NCBI RefSeq assembly: GCF_000002875.2
Contig: NC_009409.2
Location: 231,043-295,042 of the forward strand
DNA from: Leishmania infantum JPCM5
Lineage: Eukaryota; Euglenozoa; Kinetoplastea; Trypanosomatida; Trypanosomatidae
Length of the DNA: 64,000 nt
Reading direction: 5' to 3'
This document shows positions 11,451-21,575 of this stretch, piece after piece. Position numbers and translations under genes: made by a program. The notes beneath the pieces are model-generated. The model saw only the letters and a list, made by a program, of their open reading frames with translations, was not told the origin of the DNA and did no database searches. How positions within the stretch are numbered: position 1 is the stretch's first letter; every line of letters begins with the position of its first letter.

Positions 11451-12238
11451 ACTGAATAGAAAGGCCGCTTCCGTGTCGGCGTGCGGCTCTCTCGCTTGAC
11501 GCTTCGCATCTACGGATACACACACGCGCTGACCGAAAGAGACGCACTTCACGGCACAGCACGCGGACGACGGTGGGGTTGAGGTGAGCGTGGAACCGAC
11601 GAGGAAGAGGCAAGAGAGTGAGAGGTGATAGCACAAGCACGAAAGAAAAAAAGCGAAGGTGGCTATACGTGATTGCAGATTGTGATTTCACCAGCGCTGC
11701 CACCCAATCGCGTTGTGCATGTCTGTGGGAGGGGTGGGGGAAGAAGTGAAAGCGTGGGCATGAAAGGAGGAGAACGACGATGCGGAGGAGGAGTGGGGGG
11801 AAGCCGAAGCTTTGGGCCTTATATATATATATACGCACGCCCAGTACAGCAAGCACACGGGGGTGCGTGAGCAGTGGAACGTGGTAACACCAAAACACAG
11901 CGGAGGTGTGTGTGTGTGTGTGTGTGGGGGGGGGGGGAAGTGTGACGGGTGGCAAGCAGAAGGGGAAAACAACACATTAAAAGAAGAGCAAAAGAAAAGG
12001 AGGGAGAGACTCCTGCACCGTGAAAGGGGGGCTCGGACGGGGGCGGGAGCAGACGTCGTCGTCATGGGATGCCTTTTGATGGCCATCACAACGAGTGGGG
12101 GGCAGGACACACCCGGGCACGGCAGCACGGTTGGTTCTTCTTTTGCTCTTTTGGGAGGCTTGCGAACGCCTATACGCTGGCCGTCTTACACGCAGCAGTA
12201 GGATGCTAAACACAGAGAGCAGTGAGCGCACACACGTG
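11451..12238. other. Intergenic spacer between the 1058-aa and 541-aa genes
   Basis: No gene seen. It contains a short AT run near 11820-11833, a GT run running into a G run at about 11907-11938, and minus-strand pyrimidine stretches. CTTTCTATTCAG ends one base before the ATG at 11450 on the minus strand, a possible but very close trans-splice acceptor. Confidence 0.6.
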
Positions 12239-13864
12239 TCACTTGCTCGTCGGCCCCATCGTGTACACGTACTCCATCTTCGACACGCCGTAGTGGGAAA
12301 GGTTTGCCATCACGTACGTTGGCAGGCTTGTCGTGGTCCGCTTGTCCCGCACCGCTGGAAAGAAGGCAGAGGAGAATGCAGATATGGGGTCGACGTCGGC
12401 GCCGCTGGTGCGAGCCTCCGACTCAGGCAGAAAGGGAGGGTGATGCCCGAGAGGGCTGCTGTTGGGGGACAAGCAAAGGGGGGGCGTTGACAAAGGTGCC
12501 GTGGAACGCGGGCTGCCGCCGGTCGACGGCCCACCAGCACGGCTGCCGCTACCGGCGTAAGGAACTACGCTGTAGGGGCCCCCGACGAAGGCCGGGGCCG
12601 ACGAAGGCTGTTGCTGCTGCTCCGCCGCAAGCGCGGCCTCACGGCTTTCCCACTGTCGCAGGAACTCCATGGGCGTCGGTGCGAGGCACACCTCCAATGC
12701 TGCCTTGGTCGGTTCCACCGCCGCGGTGGCGGTGCTGGTTTCGTTGCCGCTCGCGTTCCCGCCTCTGCGGTCGCGCTCCATCGTCACTCGGTCCAAGTAC
12801 ACGCCGCTGGACGGCAGCGGGATCGTCCACGGCTGCATACGGGCAGACAGCTCTGGAATGCTGCTCAGCTTCAGATGGGGGTCGCGCAGCTCGTACGCGA
12901 CCGTGCCATTGCCAAGCGGCGTCCCGCCCGACGTTGTCGCTGCCGCGGAGAGGCCGCCAGGTGCCCTGGACAAAAACACACCAGAGGGGCGGGCATCGGA
13001 GTAGCCCAGTCCCAGTTGCGTCGCAGCAAAAGCTTGGAGACCGCGACGCGACGCGGCTGCCGCATCAGTGGGTGCGGAAACAGCCGTCTGTTTCTCACTC
13101 TCAATTGCCTGCAGAGCGCACCGCATGGTCTCCTGTGCATCCACAAGACCGAGAGAGTCGAAATGAGAGCTGTCATGCATATCAACGGCGGCGCCGCCAT
13201 GGGCTGCTTGAGCACCGGCACCCCTGGCGATGAGCGTGCGACTCACCTTAGCCGGCCGGTGGCCCGAAGTGGCAGCGCTGCCGCTGCCCGTGGTAGTGGA
13301 GCGCTCCCGTTTACGTTGCTGTTTCTGCAGCTTCTCGAGGGCAGACCGACCAACGTGCTCTAGGTATGCCACGCCGAGGGCGCTGGTGTGCGTCGCCACA
13401 TATGCGGCCACTTGTTTAAGGAACTCGGCATCGTCGATGCCTTCAATTTCGCAGTCTGCAGCGTCGGCAGCGCGACAGCCTGGGTTAGTGAGCTCGTACA
13501 CAGCGTCCTCCACATCCGCCAAGCTACGCACAGCACTGATGCAAAACTCTGTGTATAGGCTTGTGAACTTGCGCTGTGAGTCGGTGCCGCGAACAACATT
13601 GCCTGCGGCTGCCAAGACACTCTTCAGGAGGCGGTGCACCACCGTCAGCTGGGCGCTACTGCTACTGCCCGCCTGGGCGATAGCTCGAACGCACACAAAC
13701 TCCTCCCCCGAGGTGGTTCCCTTGCCAGTGGCGAGGTCAGCACCTTTTCGGCCGTTTAAAGCATCAGAAGGCGAGGTCAGAGGAACAGAATTGCCAGGTT
13801 CGTCGGCGGCGGCTGTCGCTGCTTTGCCAGCGCGGGCCTTGAAAGGTACACCCCTGTGACTCAT
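12239..13864 (-). CDS. Hypothetical protein, 541 aa
   Basis: Intact frame starting with ATG (MSHRGVPFKARAGKA). The N-terminal half (residues about 55-185) looks helical and folded, including LLKSVLAAAGNVV and FLKQVAAYVATHTSALGVAYL, followed by a basic stretch (KLQKQQRKRER). The C-terminal half is Ser/Gly/Pro-rich with a short Gln run (EQQQQPSS) and a more conserved-looking end (SLPTYVMANLSHYGVSKMEYVY). It has no signal peptide or membrane segment. The basic linker and helical block would suit a nuclear or scaffold protein, but I recognise no family and assign no function. It lies in the same direction as its neighbours, 0.8 kb upstream of the 1058-aa gene. Confidence 0.85.
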   Translation of the reverse strand: MSHRGVPFKARAGKAATAAADEPGNSVPLTSPSDALNGRKGADLATGKGTTSGEEFVCVRAIAQAGSSSSAQLTVVHRLLKSVLAAAGNVVRGTDSQRKFTSLYTEFCISAVRSLADVEDAVYELTNPGCRAADAADCEIEGIDDAEFLKQVAAYVATHTSALGVAYLEHVGRSALEKLQKQQRKRERSTTTGSGSAATSGHRPAKVSRTLIARGAGAQAAHGGAAVDMHDSSHFDSLGLVDAQETMRCALQAIESEKQTAVSAPTDAAAASRRGLQAFAATQLGLGYSDARPSGVFLSRAPGGLSAAATTSGGTPLGNGTVAYELRDPHLKLSSIPELSARMQPWTIPLPSSGVYLDRVTMERDRRGGNASGNETSTATAAVEPTKAALEVCLAPTPMEFLRQWESREAALAAEQQQQPSSAPAFVGGPYSVVPYAGSGSRAGGPSTGGSPRSTAPLSTPPLCLSPNSSPLGHHPPFLPESEARTSGADVDPISAFSSAFFPAVRDKRTTTSLPTYVMANLSHYGVSKMEYVYTMGPTSK

Positions 13865-15654
13865 ATGCAGCTGAGTCTGCGCGCACGTGGGGGTGTGTAA
13901 AGGTGGAGCCGTGAGGGGCTACAAGTAAGAGAGACCGCTGAGGCAATGCAGCGTACTCGGTCCTCACTGGCCTCCCACTCCCCTACCCCTGTCTGTCGCT
14001 CAGCACTCTGCTTTTCCGTGCGTGCTCGTCGATGATAATTAAAAATGAAAGAAATGCGCGATGCGTGAGTGAGAAACGAGACGCCGAAAACGTGCGCGAG
14101 CACACACATGCTCCTCCCGCGCGTCCGTCCGCGCGCGAGATGAAAAATCGCCCCATCCGCAGAGTCCGGAGACAACAACCACCACAAAGAAAAGGGTCAG
14201 CGAAGAGGGAAGACATGTGAAGTGCGAAGGATGAAGGCGCGGCATATGAATGGAGGTAGAATACCTTCGCGGCAGCGGAGGAAACCGCATCGGTTGCCTG
14301 CTTGCCTTGGGGAGAGGGAGGGTGCACAAGCAGAGAAGCGCTAAAGGAGCGGGTGCCGTAGTGGTCGAGGGAGGCGCGACAAAAAGAGGAAGACGGCACT
14401 GTACGCACATGTACCCCCCCCCTCCTTTATCTTTGTTGGTCGATCTAATGTTCTGGAATCCCTCGATGTCGTGGGTGTGCAGTGCATTTCTTTCTCGAGT
14501 AGCTCGCTGGTGCATGTGCGAGTAGGCTCCCATCGCCTCTTTCGCGCATGGGGCACCTGAGCGCGCCTGTGAGCAGGACACGTGCGGAGAGGAGGAAGCG
14601 GCACATTGGCGGGTGCGTTTCTGTCGGTGCATGCAGGCATGAACATAGACACACACATACACACACCTACACACACGAGCTACAGCACCCGAACCGCGAA
14701 GAGAAGGGTGAAGAAGGCGAACATGAAAGAGGAATGCAACGTGAGAACGAGAGACAAACATTCACACGCTCAGTAACGCTACTCGCGCGCAGAACACAGC
14801 AGCCCCGACCTCAGCAATAAAAACAGCAGTGAAGTAAAGAAAGCTCACAAATGCATACACACATAATATATATATATATATATGAATACACATCGTCACG
14901 TCCCTCCTGGCGTGCACTGGCAGAGTGATTTACGTGTGTGTGTGTGTGACTTTTCAGGCCCACGCCTGTTTCCCTCTCCTCTTGTAGGCACGCCTCCCAT
15001 TCGCAGACATGGAAAAGCGAAGATAAATAATCACGTGCACGCACGCGGAGACGAAGCAGAGAACAAAAGTGGGGCACAAACTCTAGAAAAAAGTCAAGAT
15101 AGCGTTTATGTGGGGTGAGGGGAAACGTTGAGAGAGGGAAAGAGAGCGGCGAGTAGCAGCGGAACCCTTCAAAGCACACAACTAGAAAGAACGCAAAAAA
15201 GCGGAAAGCACGCTGATACATGTATTTGTTTATCTGCTTACGAGTCGAAAAACGCAAGAAGAAGCCGAGCAGAAAATAGAAGGAAAGAGAGAGGGGGAGG
15301 GAGGGGGAGCAACGTACAACAACTCGAAAAAAAAAGGTGAAGGATATGAACGGGAGGGGAGTCGAATGCCCCACAAGACACCGCGCTTGCAGAGAACAGG
15401 TGCGAAGAAGACAGCAAAACGAATAGCCTCAGGCGAATATGTGAGAAAACTAAACTAACATATGAGCATACATGCATACATATATGTTCATGAGAGTGTG
15501 AGTGAGCCAAGAAAGTGGGAGATAGAGACACGCGAAGACACACACACAGGGAGGAAAGTCACGTTCGCAAAGGTGAAGCAAGGCAAAAAAACAAAAATAG
15601 TGCGATGAGCGCTAAGAGGAGCCAGATATTCCTCCGTCACCCAATATGTACTCA

Positions 15655-15760
15655 GCGCCACACTACCCCGGCCGGTCACAGGCCCCATCCGCGCGGTGAG
15701 AAGCAGCCTTGGGCACGTGTGTTACAGTAATGCGCTACGGTCAACGTGCGCAGTCCCCAG
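15655..15760 (-). repeat. Degenerate inverted fragment of the SIDER-like repeat
   Basis: The reverse complement of about 15661-15708 matches the 3' end of the repeats at 18372 and 27784, with about 5 mismatches in 48 bases, including the core CCGCGCGGATGGGGCCTGTG. Similarity weakens further along, so the outer limit is uncertain. Its orientation is opposite to the two long copies, which makes it sense with respect to transcription of the minus-strand cluster. Confidence 0.5.
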
Positions 15761-16129
15761 CTGTGGTACCCCAGGGGAGCCAGAGGCGGTGACGGTGGGT
15801 GGGTACCGCACAAAGGTATCCTCGTGGAGATGAGTATTGACCGGCGTCCGCTGATTGCCGCCCTCCACGACGGCGGCGGCGGCCGGTTCAACACCACCAC
15901 CGTCGTGTTTAGCTGCTCCTTATCTTCGTCCTTGCTCAGCCTTGTCATTTTCATGCTCAGCTCGAGGCGCAGCCGCGTTGACACACGCCTGCCCTCCTCT
16001 CCCGGTGAGAACTTGCCGCTGTCGGCTCAAGTTTTGAGGGCGACAGCGTGGCCGCCGGCGCATCCTTCGGGGTGTTTATCATGGGTCACTGTCTCCACAT
16101 GCCCAAAGGAAGGAGAGAGGACATATGGC

Positions 16130-16145
16130 GGGGGGGGGGGGGGGG
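16130..16145. repeat. Run of 16 G
   Basis: An uninterrupted homopolymer of 16 G on the plus strand, C16 in the transcribed strand's sense. Its length may be unreliable in assembly. Confidence 0.85.
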
Positions 16146-17899
16146 CAACAATAAAAAAGCAGCAGCGGGAGCGAAAAAGCTGCGCGCTTCCGTGTGTGTG
16201 TGTGTGTGTGTGTGTTTGTGTGGCCCTAGACGTGGAGAACGCAAAAAGAAAGAGGAAAGCACAGAGGCAGACAGAGAGTGGGGAGACACGGAGGAAGATA
16301 GACAACGCATCTGAAGCGGTGAGTGGCTGCGTGCATTCAGTGGCAGCGGTGAGATGGGAGGGCCAGAGGGAAGGCGCGGTAGCAAATGAAGCGGGAGAGA
16401 GGGAAGGGAGAGGGTGAGTGGGTGCGAAAGGAGAAGGGGGACGCCGAGATAGAAAGGAAAGGAGAGCCAAACACTCGAAAAAACTGGAACAGCAAAGCAG
16501 GTGCCCTGACTCGCCCTCTATTCGTTTGGTTTTGTTTCTTGTGCGCACTTGTTGTTGCGCAGCTCCTAGGTGAAAGGGGAGGAGGCACCACGAAGCGCAC
16601 ACAAAGAGGGGCGAAAACCCCCACGAGGACGAGGAGGAGGGAAGAGGGAGGGCAAGAACGAAAAAGACGAGGACATGGGACGAAAGCGAGGGAGAAATCG
16701 AAAGCAGAGGAGGAACGCCAAAGGCCAACGCAGAGAGAGAGAGAAAGAGTTATAGCGACTGAATTCAGCACACGGCAAAGATGCTCAAGGGCATTCAGCT
16801 ACACGGTGGACGCTCCGCATAGCAAATGAGCTTCATGGTTTGCTTCCTTGGTTCTCGCAGGTTGCGTCCACAGCCCGCCACCCGCATAGCGATTGTGGGC
16901 AGGCTTGTAGTACACCCCCGACGTGAAGCATCTCATGGCACTGCTTTGCGGGCTCGAGCGTGAGAAGGTCGTGGCACGTCCTCTTCGTCGGACCGCGTCT
17001 TCCTCTTATGCGGCGAGCGTGCGTGTTTGCATTCCCCTTTCCTTTTCCGTTTTGTGATGTTGCTATTCGATAGCCGTGCCGATTAATATGAAGGGGCACA
17101 GCGACAGGGATGGCGAAAAGAACATGAATGGAGCAAGAGAAAGGGCTGAAGAGGGGGGTACAGGGCAGCACAGAGAGAAGACCTACGAAAAAAAAAGACG
17201 AAATACAGTGCGCCCCAGCCACGGCCACGTCGTACACACATTCACACAAAAAGGCACCAAAACCAATGACAAAGCAGGAGACGGTCGCGCGAAGCCGGCA
17301 ACACACGTCCTGAAATGGGAGCACGATCGGCACAAGGCGAGAAGGAGAGCGAGCATGACCAGCAAAAAAAAGGAAACGTCTGCTACTGCTGATGCTGCCG
17401 CGGTCATAACAGCTCCCAATGAAACAGCACCCAGCCCTACATGCATCGCAGCACTGATGGCGTGAGCACAAATAGGGCCACAGCAACACTGCGAGAGCTT
17501 CAAACCCTCGCACACACAAAATAAGTGTAGGTCATAGCAACTAAGGGAAGCAGCTCAGGATAGAGAGATCCGAAAACACAGAGAAACAGCAGCTCCCCTC
17601 CCTTCCAACAGGCATGCATCGCGAGTCGCCTAAAAGCCAAAACGAAACACCCAAAGCACAACTAGCCAAAGAAGGAGGCACCTCGCAGGGAACGCTTGGT
17701 AAGATTGGGCTAACAGAAAAGCGGCCCTTACATCACTGCCAAGGAAAGGGAGGAGTGTAAAGATGAAGCAGTGAGACAGCGCTGAGTCGCTGTATTGCAG
17801 TTCTTTGTTTACAGCATCCCATTGCCTGCATATATATATATATATATAGTCTCCGACGGGGTGGGGGCACACCTGAGAGAGTGGTATCCGAGGGCCCGG

Positions 17900-18372
17900 T
17901 ACACCCACTCTGTAGGGGAGCCAAGCAGCCATCCTATTTCTTCCAACACCTGACCCCTTCTGGTACTGACAGGGCCAAGCACCTACGACGTGGGGAGGTC
18001 AGAGCGATGTATCGCGACTCATGTCGGTGGTCGGGTCCTGGATGGGGCTGCGTCGGAGAGAGCTGCGATAAGAAACACGCTTGCGCCACTCACATGATGG
18101 TCAGAGTGCCCACGTAGCTCGAGCGCAGCCCACCCGGTCCTCGCTGCCTGCCGGTGGTGGTGGGGGAGCCTCAGCCACCTCGAGGGAGATGCACCAGGCG
18201 GCAACCGGCCTCACTGGGGGCGGCTGTGAGGCCGCCCTGCCCAGCGGGTGGGTGGGTAGGGTGTGGGGCAGAGGCCGTGCTCAAATGAGAGGAACGGCAG
18301 TGCTGTGATGCGTGCCTTCGGCGGCTTCGAACCGCGCGGATGGGGCCTGTGATCGGTCGGGGTAGTGTGGAG
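17900..18372 (+). mobile_element. SIDER-like degenerate retroposon, copy A
   Basis: The segment 18075-18372 is a gapless 298-bp match to 27487-27784, with only two mismatches seen by eye. Upstream, similarity decays but continues patchily (AAGCAGCCATCCTATT in both copies), suggesting a total of about 450-480 bp. Length, high GC, lack of coding capacity and location downstream of a gene fit the short interspersed degenerate retroposons (SIDER) of Leishmania, which usually sit in 3' UTRs. Family membership is inferred without a consensus to compare. This copy is antisense to the minus-strand cluster, downstream of the SCAMP gene. Confidence 0.6.
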
Positions 18373-19129
18373 TTGAGCATATGTTGTATGGCAGAGAAAT
18401 GAACAAGTCAGAGATGTATATTTAACAAGAACCGCCTCCCTCTGTCACAGCTCTCTTGCATAAATTCTACTTCGCTATCGCTTCGCAAGAGAAACAACGT
18501 AATTAAGAAATCAAATATACTATTCACGCCTGGTGACACAAGGGTGATAGTGCACTCCTTTCTCACAATAACAGAAAAGGCGAGTCCGTTATTGCCGAAG
18601 GTGAAAAGACAGCGGCAGACAGTGCAGCACAAGCTGACCCTTCATTCTTTCTATTCTTACTATGTCGCGCAGACGCGGCACCTAGAGAGATCAAGGAGGC
18701 CAAAACAAAAAAAAAAACAGAGAAGCAAGATTAAAGGAGGCGAAGAGTGGGCTCAAGAGGAGGTACATAATGCTTTTGTTTGCTTTTAGTGTTGGCGTGC
18801 GTCGCTTTCCTTCCCCCTTCTATGACCGCCGCTCTACATACAAAAATAGAACAAAAAAGCGTGAAGGCAAATGCCCCGGAGAGGAAAGCACACACATACG
18901 AAAAAAGGGTGGGTGTTCCACTCGGATTGCAGAACAGGATCGCTTTCTTCGGGTATGCATTGCTCACGCTGCAAGAACACGAACAAAGTCATCAAAGGCA
19001 GTCAATGAAACTCAAGCCCAGCGTGCGTGCAGCGAGTCAACACTGCGCCATAGGCACTGTCGATGCAAGATAGCCTGGATCACTTGCTGTCGGCCTATGC
19101 TGGTATACTTGGAGGCTTAGAGTCCGTCG

Positions 19130-20215
19130 TCAGCCCACAACATTCATGCCGTAACGGCGAGCGGCGCGGCGGGCAGCCAGATCCCTCCGATAGAACACGA
19201 ACACCCTAAAAATCATGAAGCCCGTAAAGACGGCTTGCGCGGCCCAGAGCACTGCCATGATTGCCACAGGTGCCACTACGCCAGATTCACGCGTCGCCTG
19301 AATCCACTTCGCAAGGGCAATACCGCACAAACCGTAATTTTTGGGGCCGGCGAGGGCGAAAATGGCGTGCGCCAGGGCAACAAAGAGACCGCTCAAGGCC
19401 AAAATGTGCTGTGGTGGGCGGCCCGTCGAACACCCCTGGTAAATTCGCCAGTACCAAATCAAAAAGCTAAGCGGGATGCCAGTAAGGTGCACAATTGCAA
19501 GCACGCCGTTTTGTACTTTGTTAATATCGGCATGAACTACAACTTTGGAGCGAACGGGAGCGCTGCTGACACCTATCGCTATGCCACAATTGGCTACGAG
19601 GAGAATACATACAGCAACCCAGTCCCAAAAAGCCATCTTCACAAACAGTTGACGGTGCTCCGGCACCGTCGAAATACTGTGGTACACGAGAGGGTGAATA
19701 CAGAGGAACTTGCGCGGGAAGTTGGGAGTCTGTCCTAATTCCGCCGTGACGGCCTCCTCTCGGCTAATACGCTGCTCTAAGTCATTCAGGCGCTGCTCTT
19801 CAAGAAGCGCATTTTGCCAACGCTGCTCAAGGTTCACAGTTTTCTTCTGCTCCTCCGTCATTCCTTTTGTGCTCTTTCTGTTGACCCCAAAGACCTCTTT
19901 CAGCACACCAGTCTTCGACACTTTTGTCTTCGTTTTCGTCACTGTATCACCGCCGGGGGTGACTGCGATAGTCACGGAGACATCACCTCGAGTTCCAAAG
20001 GCAGCAGGAGAGGTCGGTGATTCATAGCTTTGCTCCTCTCGGGGGGAGTAAATAGCAGCGCCGCTGATGGCGCTCTCTCCATCACCACTGTCACCGCCGC
20101 TAGCTTGTTGGGGAGTTTGCGCAGGTAGTGCACCGTTCCTATCATTGTTCGCCGATTCGGGCTCGAAGTTGTAGAGAGCGCGAAGCTCTTGAGTCTCGCT
20201 TGATCCTTGAAACAT
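19130..20215 (-). CDS. SCAMP-family (secretory carrier membrane protein) homologue, 361 aa
   Basis: SCAMPs are four-pass membrane proteins of post-Golgi and endosomal carriers. The start chosen is the first ATG (MFQGSSETQELRALY). The domain order fits the family. A disordered N-terminus is followed by a coiled coil at residues about 120-160 (LEQRWQNALLEEQRLNDLEQRIS) and by the junction NFPRKFLCIHPLVYHSI (165-181), like the SCAMP NFP and YHDI motifs. VKMAFWDWV leads into four hydrophobic segments at about 196-216, 238-259, 271-291 and 312-338. The C-terminal tail is basic and ends MNVVG. Classical N-terminal NPF repeats are not seen, so EH-domain binding may be absent. It probably acts in vesicle traffic, which is very active around the flagellar pocket, but that is inference. 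Confidence 0.82.
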   Translation of the reverse strand: MFQGSSETQELRALYNFEPESANNDRNGALPAQTPQQASGGDSGDGESAISGAAIYSPREEQSYESPTSPAAFGTRGDVSVTIAVTPGGDTVTKTKTKVSKTGVLKEVFGVNRKSTKGMTEEQKKTVNLEQRWQNALLEEQRLNDLEQRISREEAVTAELGQTPNFPRKFLCIHPLVYHSISTVPEHRQLFVKMAFWDWVAVCILLVANCGIAIGVSSAPVRSKVVVHADINKVQNGVLAIVHLTGIPLSFLIWYWRIYQGCSTGRPPQHILALSGLFVALAHAIFALAGPKNYGLCGIALAKWIQATRESGVVAPVAIMAVLWAAQAVFTGFMIFRVFVFYRRDLAARRAARRYGMNVVG

Positions 20216-20656
20216 GAGGGCTTCAGAATGGAGAAACAGCGAGAGGAGAGATAAAAGATGTTTGCTTGAAAACCTTGCTTGCACATGGTAAGACAGGGAT
20301 CAAAGCTAAAGAAGTAGCTAGACGCAGAAGGGAGAGATGTGATGAGGTGTGAAGCGTCGCACGCACATTGAGCGCTAGATAGCAAGCCAAAGGATATTTG
20401 CATTGCGGCTGGAGCATAAGACGTCAGCATTCCTGGCAAGGCATCACGTTCTCCACATGTGGCGCACAAGCGTTTTCTAATTTAATTGTGGCCTTCAGCT
20501 GGACTGCATCAACCGTATCTTTTTTTTTTTTCGTTTTTTTTTTGTGCTGTTGCTCTGCTTCCAAATGCCTCCGTCAAAATAGCTGTGGATACAACACAAT
20601 GCCAACATAAGAGAAGGAGAACAAAGACTGCCTTTTGCATTCCTTTGGCAGCAGCA
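20216..20656. other. Spacer between the thioredoxin-like and SCAMP genes
   Basis: Contains a T-rich tract at about 20519-20542 on the plus strand, purine on the transcribed strand. On the minus strand, TCTCTCCTCTCGCTGTTTCTCC precedes an AG a few bases upstream of the SCAMP ATG and is a candidate trans-splice region. No gene seen. Confidence 0.5.
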
Positions 20657-21121
20657 TCACCTGCGATACTTTCTGATCTCCTCGATGAGCTCGCTTTTCT
20701 CCATCAGGCCTGTGGTTGAAATGTGATGCTGCCGCATCAACGAAAGCAGGTCTCTCGGCTTCATTGCATCCAGCTCCTTATCCGACGGGATAGCAGGAGG
20801 TGGAATCACTTCGTGCTGCTGCACAAGCTGTGTCACAGAGTTTATGTCAGCACCTTCAAATGTAGCCACCACATTTCCATCCCTGAAAAAGTAGAATGTG
20901 GGCATTGCGCGAACAGGGTAGTCACGTATGACATCAGGCGTGCGGTCGACATCCACTTTTGCGAAATTGACGTGCTGCTTTCTGGAAGCGAGGTTCTCGA
21001 GGAGAGGGGCAATTACCTTGCACGGCCCACACCATGTTGCAAAAAAATCAACCACTGTCAGTTTGGGCTGACGTGTGAGAACCTGAAGCTCCGCTAGCGT
21101 TGATATAACACGAATTGCCAT
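20657..21121 (-). CDS. Thioredoxin-like protein with C-terminal SAP-like segment, 154 aa
   Basis: Thioredoxins reduce protein disulfides through a Cys pair. The first ATG gives MAIRVISTLAELQ. The fold is complete: VVDFFATWCGPCK carries the active site Cys31-Gly-Pro-Cys34, FAKVDVDRTPDV is the central strand, and AMPTFYFF carries the cis-Pro at residue 74. No signal peptide is evident from this start, so it is probably cytosolic. The tail (about 116-154, LDAMKPRDLLSLMRQHHIS...EKSELIEEIRKYRR) is not part of thioredoxin. It resembles the small helical SAP/ARMET-type motif with the EKSELIE signature. An in-frame upstream extension to 21250 exists; its internal codons (for example MPRTHF) could give a longer form, so the start is not certain. 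Confidence 0.87.
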   Translation of the reverse strand: MAIRVISTLAELQVLTRQPKLTVVDFFATWCGPCKVIAPLLENLASRKQHVNFAKVDVDRTPDVIRDYPVRAMPTFYFFRDGNVVATFEGADINSVTQLVQQHEVIPPPAIPSDKELDAMKPRDLLSLMRQHHISTTGLMEKSELIEEIRKYRR

Positions 21122-21575
21122 TTTTATACTGCTCTTTCGTTTTAAAGCCTCTTCAAGCAGAGAAAAATCAAAATGAGTACGGGGCATTCGAAAAAGCAAT
21201 TCTTTTTTGGCACTCAAATCCGCCAAAGTTGTTTGTGTACAAGCTGTCATTTCTCTTGCGAGGGTATCTTGAATGCGTTAGGTGCGTCGCATACTTGCAC
21301 ATATACCCCCGACATAGTTTGCTGCTTTGATATGTACATTCTTTTTGTTCTTTGCGTCAGTGCCGCGACCGGGACACAAGGAGAAAAAGCTCTCGCAGCA
21401 TGATGGCCATCATTCATGAAGAGAGCCGATAGCTTTCATTTTTTTTTCGCTTCCGTTTTTGGGGATGCTGCAAGGCGAATGAAAACACAAACAGAAGGAA
21501 AGTACAAGAAAAAAAAATACCGGTACAGTTTTTTTTCTTTTCGGCAAATTCTGTTTGACAGAGGAAATACGGCGC
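21122..21575. other. Spacer upstream of the thioredoxin-like gene
   Basis: AT-richer than the rest of the cluster, with T-rich and A-rich patches. No gene or clear repeat seen. Confidence 0.5.

Larger units (their letters stand above)
13865..19129. other. Gene-poor spacer of about 5.3 kb with SIDER-like repeat copies
   Basis: No convincing gene. It contains AT microsatellites (about 14864-14882 and 17828-17849), a GT run (about 16193-16215), a 16-base G run (16130-16145), an inverted fragment of the dispersed repeat at about 15655, and a long copy at about 17900-18372. The transcribed minus strand is pyrimidine-rich in much of it. The stretch 16800-17000 is more complex and GC-rich and could be another decayed repeat. 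Confidence 0.6.

Noticed and set aside
16800..17000. GC-rich stretch that might be another SIDER copy
   Set aside because: By eye it shares no aligned block with the two long copies, so it is not called as a repeat.
18330..18350. GCTTCGAACC in the dispersed repeat, resembling a tRNA T arm
   Set aside because: No matching acceptor or D arm is present. The motif is part of the repeat and recurs identically at 27738.
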